Assembly (NCBI GenBank): GCA_947174615.1
Contig: CAMWJQ010000247.1
Coordinates: 1-6,367, forward strand
Reading direction: 5' to 3'
Source of the DNA: an uncultured Lachnospiraceae bacterium
GTDB taxonomy: Bacteria; Bacillota; Clostridia; Lachnospirales; Lachnospiraceae
Length of the DNA stretch: 6,367 bases
Notes under the pieces: model-generated
Databases searched by the model: none
What the model saw: only the letters and a program-made list of their open reading frames with translations
Told to the model about the DNA's origin: nothing
Part shown: positions 1 to 5,490 of the stretch, one piece after another
Layout of the letters: each line of letters begins with the position of its first letter
Position numbering within the stretch: position 1 is the stretch's first letter
Translations under genes and position numbers: made by a program

Positions 1-18
1 CGGCTGTGTGCATAACTT

Positions 19-54
19 TATACTGAGCGGTCAGTCTTTTCGACCGCCAGTATA
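19..54. repeat. Inverted repeat upstream of the AP2/HNH-like gene
   Basis: The arms are 19-32 and 42-54. They pair over 13 bp (TATACTG and GCGGTC on the left, GACCGC and CAGTATA on the right), with one bulged A at 26 and a 9-nt loop. Neither strand has a T-tract directly after the stem, so this is a poor intrinsic terminator. It ends 51 bp before the chosen start codon and lies just upstream of a possible -10 box, TATGAT at 61-66, for which the best -35 match (TTTCGA, 38-43) is weak. The position would suit an operator or a leader structure, but that is inference. The sequence left of the window is unknown, so it could also belong to an upstream gene. Confidence 0.55.
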
Positions 55-105
55 TCATTGTATGATACAGCAGTTTTATTTTACAGAAGTGAAGGGACTA
101 TGGTG

Positions 106-906
106 ATGAAAGGTACATCCACGGCAAAAAAAAAGGATGGTACGGTCTACTACCGCGCCTCTATTACATATCGGCGAAAACATATCAGTCTCGGCGGATT
201 TGATACTATATCCAAAGCCAATGCCGCCTATCTTGAGGCAGACAGAGTGCTGAACCGCGAACGCCTTAGCATTAACCAATACAAGGACGACTCCCCGCTC
301 CCTTTCGAAAAATGGGTTATTTTGATTAATTTCCGCGATAATGGCATTTATTTTGGCACACCGATTTATGCCCGCACTAAATTTTTTTACTATTACCTGT
401 CTCCTACCGATGTGCTGAAATTTGACATGGACGATTTGTTTTATTATTCCTCACGCAAGATTATGAAGCGGAATGGACATCTATTCGTTGCAGACTATGG
501 AATGCAGGTTAATATTCTAAACCGCTATGGTATCAGAAGCTTTGCGGTCGCGGGAAAAGACTATCTTTTTCTCAATGACGATGACACGGATTTCCGACAT
601 GAAAACCTCGCTATCATAAACCGCTATCAAGGTGTCGCTAAGGTTTGTTATAAGGGCAGAAAAAAATACCGGGCACGCATCAATGTGCCCGGATATTATA
701 TTATCGGTTATTATCACAGTGAAATTGAAGCCGCAATTGCCTACAATAAAGCCATTGATGTCTTAAAGCGAAACGGCGTTCAAAAAAATTATACGCCAAA
801 CTATATCGACGGGCTGTCTCCTTCGGCATACGCTGATCTGTACTCCCGTCTCAAAATATCAGATAAGCTTTACAATTACAGGAAAGCTATTTCGCGTAAT
901 CCTTAA
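106..906 (+). CDS. Two AP2-like DNA-binding segments around a degenerate HNH-like core
   Basis: The product is 266 aa and probably a cytoplasmic DNA-binding protein; its targets are unknown. Residues about 2-50 contain a Y-Y-R-A-S-I, then K-H-I-S-L-G-G-F-D-T pattern followed by an Ala-rich helix, like AP2 or integrase arm-binding domains. Residues about 174-224 repeat the design (Y-Q-G-V, Y-R-A-R-I, then E-I-E-A-A-I-A-Y-N). Between them, residues about 120-172 resemble an HNH homing-endonuclease core ending in D-F-R-H-E-N-L, but the expected catalytic His and Asn positions carry other residues. ATG 106 was chosen because GAAGGG at 91-96 lies 9 nt upstream; ATG 100 and GTG 103 are closer, and the frame is open from TTG 58. 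There is no signal peptide or membrane segment. It converges on the GH25-like gene and overlaps it by 20 bp. An alternative is a mobile-element DNA-binding protein. The coding call is firm; the domain reading is from pattern only. Confidence 0.75.
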   Translation: MKGTSTAKKKDGTVYYRASITYRRKHISLGGFDTISKANAAYLEADRVLNRERLSINQYKDDSPLPFEKWVILINFRDNGIYFGTPIYARTKFFYYYLSPTDVLKFDMDDLFYYSSRKIMKRNGHLFVADYGMQVNILNRYGIRSFAVAGKDYLFLNDDDTDFRHENLAIINRYQGVAKVCYKGRKKYRARINVPGYYIIGYYHSEIEAAIAYNKAIDVLKRNGVQKNYTPNYIDGLSPSAYADLYSRLKISDKLYNYRKAISRNP

Positions 907-2191
907 AGCTCATAATCATCGCTGCATCGCCTTTAATCCCTTTGATGCTGGCATCGGAATCATACTGCCACATGCCAAACTCATACGGATATTCCGGCTC
1001 GTCGCTGTCCTGCGCATACCACACTTCATAATCCTGTAATTCTTCCATATCTACCATCGTGAGAAGCCATTCCTTATCACCATAAATCATGGGCGTATAG
1101 CCTGCATCTTCTACTCTGTTCAAAAATGCCTTGGCGATTTGTGTTCTGTCTGTCTGCTCCAGCGCTTCTATTCGAGCCATATCATCATCGACATTTTCCA
1201 TAACAAATGCGATCGGATACTTGATTGTATAGCCTGATATGGCATCCATAAGCTCATCGGCCTCCTCTCTTGCCTCGGACTTATTCAATGCCTGAGAGCA
1301 AAAGTATACACCAATATCCAATCCCGCCTTTTTCGCTGCTTTGAGATTGTCCTCAAGATTTGCATCCGTCACAAGCCTTCCGCTGCTGTAACCTCTGGCG
1401 CCTGCCTTAATCATGACAAAATCACATCCTGCACTTTTTAGTTTACTGAAATCTACCTCTCCTTGATTTGCCGAAATATCTACACCACATTTTGACACAA
1501 TCTTGCCATCCTCACGGTAATTCATCAACGGCTTGTCATAAGTCAGATTCGTGTAATCATATTTATTCCTTGGAATATCTTCATTGATATCCACCCACTC
1601 TTTTGTGCCGTCTGCATGCTTTACTTGTATACTGGTCACATCGTCCTTATCATCCTTTTCCTTGTCGTCTTCTTTCTCACGATCGTTTTTTTGATCCCCA
1701 TTTTTTTCTCCGTCTATATTTTCCTTGTTGGTCATATCATACACCGATGTTTTTCCATTAGATATCTCGTCTGCAGTCTTGGACTTGCTTGTGCCGTCTG
1801 AAGCGGCTGCCGAACCATCAACCACTGTCTCTCCTGTCGTCTGGTTTGTCACTGTACCATTGTTTTTATTGGATGTGGAAGATTTTTTTTCTCTTCCGGT
1901 ATCTGGAAGGGACCAGATATCAAGATCGTTTGAAGTGAGTTTACTCTCTGAAATCACACTCTCTGAAGCATTTGCCTCCATCTTTTTACTTGTCTCTGCT
2001 GCCTTTGCCTCCCTCTGCGCGACTGCTGCCGCATAACCGCTTCCATTTGATTTTGATTTTGACTGGTTTGACCAGAAAACCAACGCCGTCACCCCCAGTA
2101 TGACAGCCGACATAATTAACAGCATATAAATATATATCATTTTGGAACCTGAGCTGCGCTCCTCCTCATAATAATCGTCATGTAGCTTCAT
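887..2191 (-). CDS. Membrane-anchored GH25-like (lysozyme-fold) protein with altered catalytic site
   Basis: The product is 434 aa. A short charged cytoplasmic head (1-17) is followed by one hydrophobic segment (about 18-40) and no clear cleavage site, so it is probably a signal anchor placing the rest outside the membrane. Residues about 41-234 are a low-complexity linker rich in Ser, Thr, Lys, Asp and Glu, with a very charged Lys/Asp/Glu stretch at 160-184. Residues about 235-434 match the GH25 muramidase fold: G-V-D-I-S near 238, F-V-M-I-K-A-G, G-V-Y-F, A-G-Y-T-P-M-I-Y-G and M-W-Q-Y. Active GH25 enzymes cut the MurNAc-GlcNAc bond of peptidoglycan. Here the usual D-x-E motif reads V-M-E (V330, E332), and the late V-D-x-N motif reads A-A-M-I (423-426). 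Activity is therefore doubtful, and a peptidoglycan-binding or structural role is possible. ATG 2191 is preferred because GGGGG lies 5 nt upstream; ATG 2203 is an alternative. The gene has its own promoter. Confidence 0.9.
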   Translation of the reverse strand: MKLHDDYYEEERSSGSKMIYIYMLLIMSAVILGVTALVFWSNQSKSKSNGSGYAAAVAQREAKAAETSKKMEANASESVISESKLTSNDLDIWSLPDTGREKKSSTSNKNNGTVTNQTTGETVVDGSAAASDGTSKSKTADEISNGKTSVYDMTNKENIDGEKNGDQKNDREKEDDKEKDDKDDVTSIQVKHADGTKEWVDINEDIPRNKYDYTNLTYDKPLMNYREDGKIVSKCGVDISANQGEVDFSKLKSAGCDFVMIKAGARGYSSGRLVTDANLEDNLKAAKKAGLDIGVYFCSQALNKSEAREEADELMDAISGYTIKYPIAFVMENVDDDMARIEALEQTDRTQIAKAFLNRVEDAGYTPMIYGDKEWLLTMVDMEELQDYEVWYAQDSDEPEYPYEFGMWQYDSDASIKGIKGDAAMIMSFKDYAK

Positions 2192-2196
2192 AATAT

Positions 2197-2201
2197 CCCC
2201 C
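2197..2201 (-). promoter_or_regulatory. Ribosome-binding site of the GH25-like gene
   Basis: GGGGG on the minus strand ends 5 nt before ATG 2191 and would pair with the 16S tail through one G-U pair. It decides for this start over ATG 2203, which has only a weak purine stretch ahead of it. Confidence 0.5.
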
Positions 2202-2246
2202 ATTCTTGCCAATGCCTGCGAATTTGGGCGCAAGCACAAATTTACC

Positions 2247-2270
2247 GTGTGAAAAATTTATTTTTCACAC
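2247..2270. repeat. Perfect 10-bp inverted repeat in the GH25-like gene leader
   Basis: GTGTGAAAAA (2247-2256) and TTTTTCACAC (2261-2270) are exact reverse complements around the 4-nt loop TTTA. The repeat lies downstream of the predicted transcription start (about 2330) and 55 bp ahead of the start codon. No T-tract follows on the minus strand, so a terminator is unlikely. It could be an operator for a repressor or a leader hairpin. It is also 91 bp past the carboxypeptidase stop and might stabilise that mRNA 3' end. Confidence 0.65.
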
Positions 2271-2336
2271 TACCTACTGTTTCATAATGACAGACTTCTG
2301 CATCCTCGAAATTTACATAATGAATTTACGAAGTAT

Positions 2337-2365
2337 ATTATAAAGCATTTCATCTACAATTTCAA
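2337..2365 (-). promoter_or_regulatory. Sigma-A type promoter of the GH25-like gene
   Basis: On the minus strand TTGAAA (2365-2360) is separated by exactly 17 bp from TATAAT (2342-2337). The -35 box matches the consensus at 5 of 6 positions and the -10 box at all 6. Transcription should begin near 2330, giving a leader of about 139 nt. The -35 box contains the stop codon of the upstream carboxypeptidase gene, so the promoter is fitted against the end of that gene. Confidence 0.8.
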
Positions 2366-3606
2366 TTATTTTCTGATTTTTTTTCAAACATCCACTTTCC
2401 AACCACTTTGCGAAGGCACCATTCCAGATCTACTGCCTCGATTTCTCCAGTCGTTACAAGACGGATACGCTTCCACTCCTGATTGCCGACTGAATAACTG
2501 ATATGCCCTATTTCCTGACCTTTCACGACGGGCGCTGTCAGTGCTTTTACCTTCTGCAAGGTGATTGTCACCTTCTCGTCCTCCCGCATGAGAAGTCCTT
2601 CTTTTCCAGCATCTTCCTCCACCATCTCTACAGGCAGCTGCAGCTTTTCACCAATTTTGCCGCCCTGACCATTGCTTACAATGATGTCTTCCATCGCCTC
2701 GGCAGGAAGTTCTACTTCATCAAACCGACGGTACTGATACTTTGAAAGCCCATATTCCATCAGCATTCTCGTGTCACTCCATTTATATGTCTTGTGATTT
2801 GGCCAACCGCACGCTAAAAGAGCAACGACAAAAGTTTTCCCATCCCGCTGCAGAGCGCCCACATAACAATAGCCTGCCTTGGCAGTAAATCCTGTCTTAC
2901 CCGACAGTGCACCCGGCATCATGCTCAGAAATGCATTGTGATTGACGCAGGAGAAGCTTCTTCTGCCTGACAAATCTGTAAATGTATGGTTTGAAGTTCT
3001 TGTGATTTCCAGAAACGTGTCCTTCTGTGGTGACTTTGTAATACAATAAGACATGACTAACGCCAGATCCCGCGCTGTCGTTGAATGAAATTTATCTCCC
3101 TGTACAGCATCGAGACCGTTTGGCGTGATATAATATGTATTTTTGCAGCCAATCTCCTGCGCCTTTTGATTCATGAGCACAGCAAACTGCTCCACGCTGC
3201 CGCCCACATGTTCTGCAATCGCCACCGCAGAGTCATTATGAGATTCCAGCATCAGAGAAAGCGTCAGATCTCTCAATCGGTACTGCTCTCCATTTCTGAT
3301 GCCCAAGTGCACCGTCGGCATGGATGCGGCGTAAGAGGTCACATTCACTGTATCCTCCAGATTCGAATTTTCAAGCGTGACAATGAGCGTCATAATTTTG
3401 GTGGTACTCGCCATAGCAAGCTGCTCATCACCGCAGCGATCATACAGTACCCGCCCGGAATCTGCATCCATCAAGACGGCTGCCTTGGCATAGAGCCTGA
3501 GCGATGCCTCCTCTGCCGTCACACAGACCGGCTGCCGGAATACGATTACAATTGTCAAAATAATTGCTGTAAGGATAACCCTTTTATGTCTCGGTTCTCT
3601 TTTCAT
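2362..3606 (-). CDS. D-alanyl-D-alanine carboxypeptidase (peptidase S11, PBP5-like)
   Basis: The product is 414 aa. It is an exported low-molecular-weight penicillin-binding protein that removes the terminal D-Ala from peptidoglycan stem peptides, limiting cross-linking. A basic start and hydrophobic core (about 9-23) form a signal peptide, with likely cleavage after V-T-A at residue 31. All three active-site motifs of the family are present: S-T-T-K (S67 nucleophile, K70), S-H-N (S122, N124) and K-T-G (237-239). Residues after about 290 fit the beta-rich PBP5 C-terminal domain, and 392-407 could form the amphipathic membrane-binding helix typical of these enzymes. ATG 3606 is chosen because AAAAGGA lies 9 nt upstream; two in-frame upstream starts lack this. 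It follows hpt by 99 bp. A D,D-carboxypeptidase near scpAB recalls the Bacillus subtilis scpAB and dacB neighbourhood, so a sporulation link is possible but not shown. Confidence 0.95.
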   Translation of the reverse strand: MKREPRHKRVILTAIILTIVIVFRQPVCVTAEEASLRLYAKAAVLMDADSGRVLYDRCGDEQLAMASTTKIMTLIVTLENSNLEDTVNVTSYAASMPTVHLGIRNGEQYRLRDLTLSLMLESHNDSAVAIAEHVGGSVEQFAVLMNQKAQEIGCKNTYYITPNGLDAVQGDKFHSTTARDLALVMSYCITKSPQKDTFLEITRTSNHTFTDLSGRRSFSCVNHNAFLSMMPGALSGKTGFTAKAGYCYVGALQRDGKTFVVALLACGWPNHKTYKWSDTRMLMEYGLSKYQYRRFDEVELPAEAMEDIIVSNGQGGKIGEKLQLPVEMVEEDAGKEGLLMREDEKVTITLQKVKALTAPVVKGQEIGHISYSVGNQEWKRIRLVTTGEIEAVDLEWCLRKVVGKWMFEKKSENN

Positions 3607-3615
3607 ATACTTTTT

Positions 3616-3622
3616 TCCTTTT
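3616..3622 (-). promoter_or_regulatory. Ribosome-binding site of the carboxypeptidase gene, inside a palindrome
   Basis: AAAAGGA on the minus strand ends 9 nt before ATG 3606 and fixes that start. All but its last base lies in the downstream half of a perfect 14-bp palindrome, CCTTTTATAAAAGG (3617-3630). A 5-bp stem with loop TATA could partly cover the SD; being so short, it is probably weak. Confidence 0.55.
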
Positions 3623-3705
3623 ATAAAAGGTTCCATAAAAATATATGTTTCGACCACTGCAAATTATCCCTGTTTTTCATGACTTGCCTTTTTTCTTTGC
3701 TGAAT

Positions 3706-4074
3706 TTATTTATACAGCAGACGGGTTACATTACCGCATGCCGACATCACTTCTCCAAATGCCTCTGCCGCTCCCTCAATCTGCGCTTTCCGCAAGATTT
3801 CAACCAACACACTGAGTCTATGACAGATCTCAACAAGCCCTAAGTTTGCTGCCATCCCCTTTAAGCCATGTGCACAGTCAAAAGCAGCCTGAGCATCCCC
3901 CGCCTTGACTGCCTCTTCCAAAGACTCAAAATCCGGATCGGCAAAAAACTCAATCAGAAAATCACGATACGTCACCTCATTGCCTTTCATGCGCTCAAGC
4001 GCCTTGTCTACATTGACGCCCTGTCCTCTTAGCACGCTACGCCAATCTTCATCCTTCTCATTATCTTTCAACAC
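3706..4074 (-). CDS. Stand-alone Hpt (histidine phosphotransfer) protein
   Basis: The product is 122 aa and consists of a single Hpt domain. Such proteins accept a phosphoryl group from a response-regulator-type receiver on a conserved His and pass it on within multistep phosphorelays in the cytoplasm. The diagnostic A-H-G-L-K-G-M-A-A-N-L-G motif is present with His at about residue 69, set in a helical protein of normal Hpt length. GTG 4074 is the likely start: it follows the scpB stop by 2 nt and has GGAGG, inside the last scpB codons, 7 nt upstream. TTG 4080 overlaps that stop but has only 1 nt of spacing. Translation is probably coupled to scpB. No kinase or receiver gene lies in the window, so its partners are unknown. 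A link to ScpAB is suggested only by position. Confidence 0.88.
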   Translation of the reverse strand: MLKDNEKDEDWRSVLRGQGVNVDKALERMKGNEVTYRDFLIEFFADPDFESLEEAVKAGDAQAAFDCAHGLKGMAANLGLVEICHRLSVLVEILRKAQIEGAAEAFGEVMSACGNVTRLLYK

Positions 4075-4076
4075 TG

Positions 4077-4646
4077 TCAAACCTCCACCTTCACTCCGGC
4101 TTCCTCTTCTGCCTGCTTTCTAAAGTCCTCCACCTGATCTTGATTCAAGATTGGCAGATCCCCCAATGACTTCACACCAAATGTTCTAAGGAACTCCTCT
4201 GTCGTGCCAAACAGCAACGGGCGCCCCGGCGCGTCAAGCCGTCCCAGCTCCTGAATCAATTGAAACTCTAACAGCTTGTTCACCGCATGGTCACTGCTCA
4301 CCCCTCGTATTTTCTCAACCTCAAGTTTTGTTACTGGCTGCTTGTACGCAACAATAGATAAGGTTTCCAACAATGTATCTGAAAGCACATACTTTTTGGG
4401 CGCCTTTGCCACCTTGATCAGATACTCATACAATTCTGGCTTCGTACACAATTGAACTGCATTCTCCAGCTCCATGATGCAGATCCCCCGGTCTTGTCTT
4501 TTGTAAGTTTCATTCATTCTTTGAATTATCCCGCGTAAATCTGCTTCTGGTATTTCCAGCACGTGATGCAGCTTGGACAGCTCCACAGAATCCCCCATCG
4601 CAAAAAGCACTGCTTCAATCACTGCCATTATCTTCTCTTCATTCAT
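4077..4646 (-). CDS. scpB: Segregation and condensation protein B
   Basis: The product is 189 aa, a usual length for ScpB. ScpB dimers bind ScpA and, with it, the SMC ATPase, forming the condensin that compacts and separates the chromosome. The sequence shows the expected start, I-E-A-V-L-F-A-M-G-D (about 10-19), beginning a first winged-helix domain. A second winged helix carries I-V-A-Y-K-Q-P-V-T (about 98-106) and E-K-I-R-G-V (111-116), followed by the family hallmark L-G-R-x-D-A-P-G-R-P-L-L-F-G-T-T (134-149) and F-L-x-x-F-G. ATG 4646 fits the family start; AGGTG lies 9 nt upstream and GGAG almost touches the ATG. GTG 4658 is a less likely in-frame alternative. It starts 27 bp after the scpA stop and its 3' end supplies the SD for hpt. 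Confidence 0.96.
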   Translation of the reverse strand: MNEEKIMAVIEAVLFAMGDSVELSKLHHVLEIPEADLRGIIQRMNETYKRQDRGICIMELENAVQLCTKPELYEYLIKVAKAPKKYVLSDTLLETLSIVAYKQPVTKLEVEKIRGVSSDHAVNKLLEFQLIQELGRLDAPGRPLLFGTTEEFLRTFGVKSLGDLPILNQDQVEDFRKQAEEEAGVKVEV

Positions 4647-4673
4647 ACTCCAATACACCTATCATAAAATCTA

Positions 4674-5423
4674 TTACGCAGCATAGCTTGATGTGATGAC
4701 AATGTCCGCAAACGTATCCTCTTGTTCTATGGAGATAATCCCCTGCTTCATCATCTCAAGCACCGCCATAAAGGTCACAATGACCTCCATCTTGCTGCCC
4801 TGTCTTTCCAAAAGATTTCGAAAGCTGAACCGTTTATGATTCTTCACATACTCCTCTATGTAAATCTGCTTTTCCTCCAGATTGATCTCATCCTTTTCAA
4901 TCTTGCCAAAACGGCTTCTGATTGGGTCGATCTTCTCCTCCTGACGCCGCATCACAGCCTTAAAAATCTCATGAAGTTTGGCAAGACTAAGATCTCCCAG
5001 AAGCTCATCATAATCTATAGGGTACTGATAATCTGCCACTTCCTTTGGCAGCATCGGCTTCTTATACCAGCTCTTTGCCGCGTCCACCTGCTTGTCCCTC
5101 AGTTCATAAGCCATATACTTGTACATCTTGTATTCCAGCAGCTTCTGCACGAGCTCCGCTCTGGGGTCCTCCTCTTCACCTTCTTCATTGACTTCTTTTG
5201 GAAGAAGCATCCTGCACTTGATATCCAGAAGCGTCGCTGCCATCACCAGAAATTCACTCATAACGTTCATATCCTCTGTCTGCATTTTCTTGATATAATC
5301 AAGATATTGTTCAGTTATAACAACAATCGGAATGTCATAAATATCAATCTTGTTTTTTTCTATGAGATAGAGCAGCAAATCCAACGGTCCCTCAAATACT
5401 TCGAGTGTTACGGACAAACCCAT
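4674..5423 (-). CDS. scpA: Segregation and condensation protein A (SMC kleisin)
   Basis: The product is 249 aa, typical for ScpA, the kleisin that bridges the SMC head domains and carries an ScpB dimer at its centre. The N-terminal SMC-neck-binding region has the hallmark F-E-G-P-L-D-L-L-L (10-18) and the helix L-V-M-A-A-T-L-L-D-I-K (59-69). An acidic linker (about 79-88) and a central helical part that would contact ScpB follow. Residues about 197-244 form the C-terminal winged helix that binds the other SMC head. ATG 5423 was chosen because it gives the normal family N-terminus and has GGGGG 7 nt upstream; the open frame extends further but without family similarity. It is the first gene of a probable scpA-scpB-hpt operon with its own promoter. 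That promoter and the ribosome-binding site overlap the terminator of the preceding gene. Confidence 0.97.
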   Translation of the reverse strand: MGLSVTLEVFEGPLDLLLYLIEKNKIDIYDIPIVVITEQYLDYIKKMQTEDMNVMSEFLVMAATLLDIKCRMLLPKEVNEEGEEEDPRAELVQKLLEYKMYKYMAYELRDKQVDAAKSWYKKPMLPKEVADYQYPIDYDELLGDLSLAKLHEIFKAVMRRQEEKIDPIRSRFGKIEKDEINLEEKQIYIEEYVKNHKRFSFRNLLERQGSKMEVIVTFMAVLEMMKQGIISIEQEDTFADIVITSSYAA

Positions 5424-5425
5424 AT

Positions 5426-5480
5426 AAAAACCCCCAAATCCATGTATAAATATCCTTTTTATTTTACATAGATTTGAGGG
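5426..5480 (-). terminator. Intrinsic terminator of the phosphoesterase gene, overlapping scpA control sites
   Basis: Read on the minus strand, the arms 5480-5465 and 5446-5431 pair over 16 positions. Fourteen are Watson-Crick pairs and two are U-G pairs that exist only in minus-strand RNA. The loop is 18 nt and five U residues (5430-5426) follow the stem directly. The stem begins 10 nt after the phosphoesterase stop codon. The 3' arm ends in the GGGGG that serves as the scpA SD. Confidence 0.8.
5431..5435 (-). promoter_or_regulatory. scpA ribosome-binding site, inside the terminator 3' arm
   Basis: GGGGG on the minus strand ends 7 nt before ATG 5423. The spacer is the T-tract of the terminator. 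In RNA read through from the upstream gene these bases would be paired. In RNA from the scpA promoter the pairing partner is absent. Confidence 0.65.
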
Positions 5481-5489
5481 AAAGTTCAA
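5461..5489 (-). promoter_or_regulatory. Sigma-A type promoter of the scpA operon
   Basis: TTGAAC (5489-5484, 4 of 6 consensus positions) is followed after exactly 17 bp by TAAAAT (5466-5461, 5 of 6). The -35 box lies one base past the phosphoesterase stop codon. The predicted start is around 5455-5453, giving a leader of about 30 nt to the scpA ATG. Confidence 0.7.
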
Positions 5490-5490
5490 G

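Noticed and set aside
907..960. Short inverted repeats just past the plus-strand stop, such as GATGC with GCATC
   Set aside because: The stems are only 5 bp, or have a 2-nt centre, and no T-tract follows. They are codons of the GH25-like gene, not a terminator.
1616..2036. Two short plus-strand frames with hydrophobic translations
   Set aside because: They are the complement of the Asp/Glu/Lys and Ser-rich stalk of the GH25-like gene; acidic codons read in reverse give Phe, Leu, Ile and Val.
2274..2303. A 9-codon frame (MQKSVIMKQ) in the GH25-like gene leader, minus strand
   Set aside because: GAGG touches the ATG with no spacing, so initiation is unlikely, and the frame is too short to judge.
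3607..3705. Possible promoter or terminator between hpt and the carboxypeptidase
   Set aside because: AT-rich hexamers such as TATATT and GATAAT occur, but none has a good -35 box at 16-18 bp, and no stem followed by a T-tract is present on the minus strand.
3085..3843. A 252-codon open frame on the plus strand
   Set aside because: It lies opposite the carboxypeptidase and hpt genes, both of which have clear family motifs. Its translation is rich in His, Cys and Arg with no recognisable domain, as expected of an antisense shadow.
4722..5471. A 249-codon open frame on the plus strand
   Set aside because: It is antisense to scpA and has a low-complexity Leu/His/Phe-rich translation with no domain. 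ScpA explains the region.
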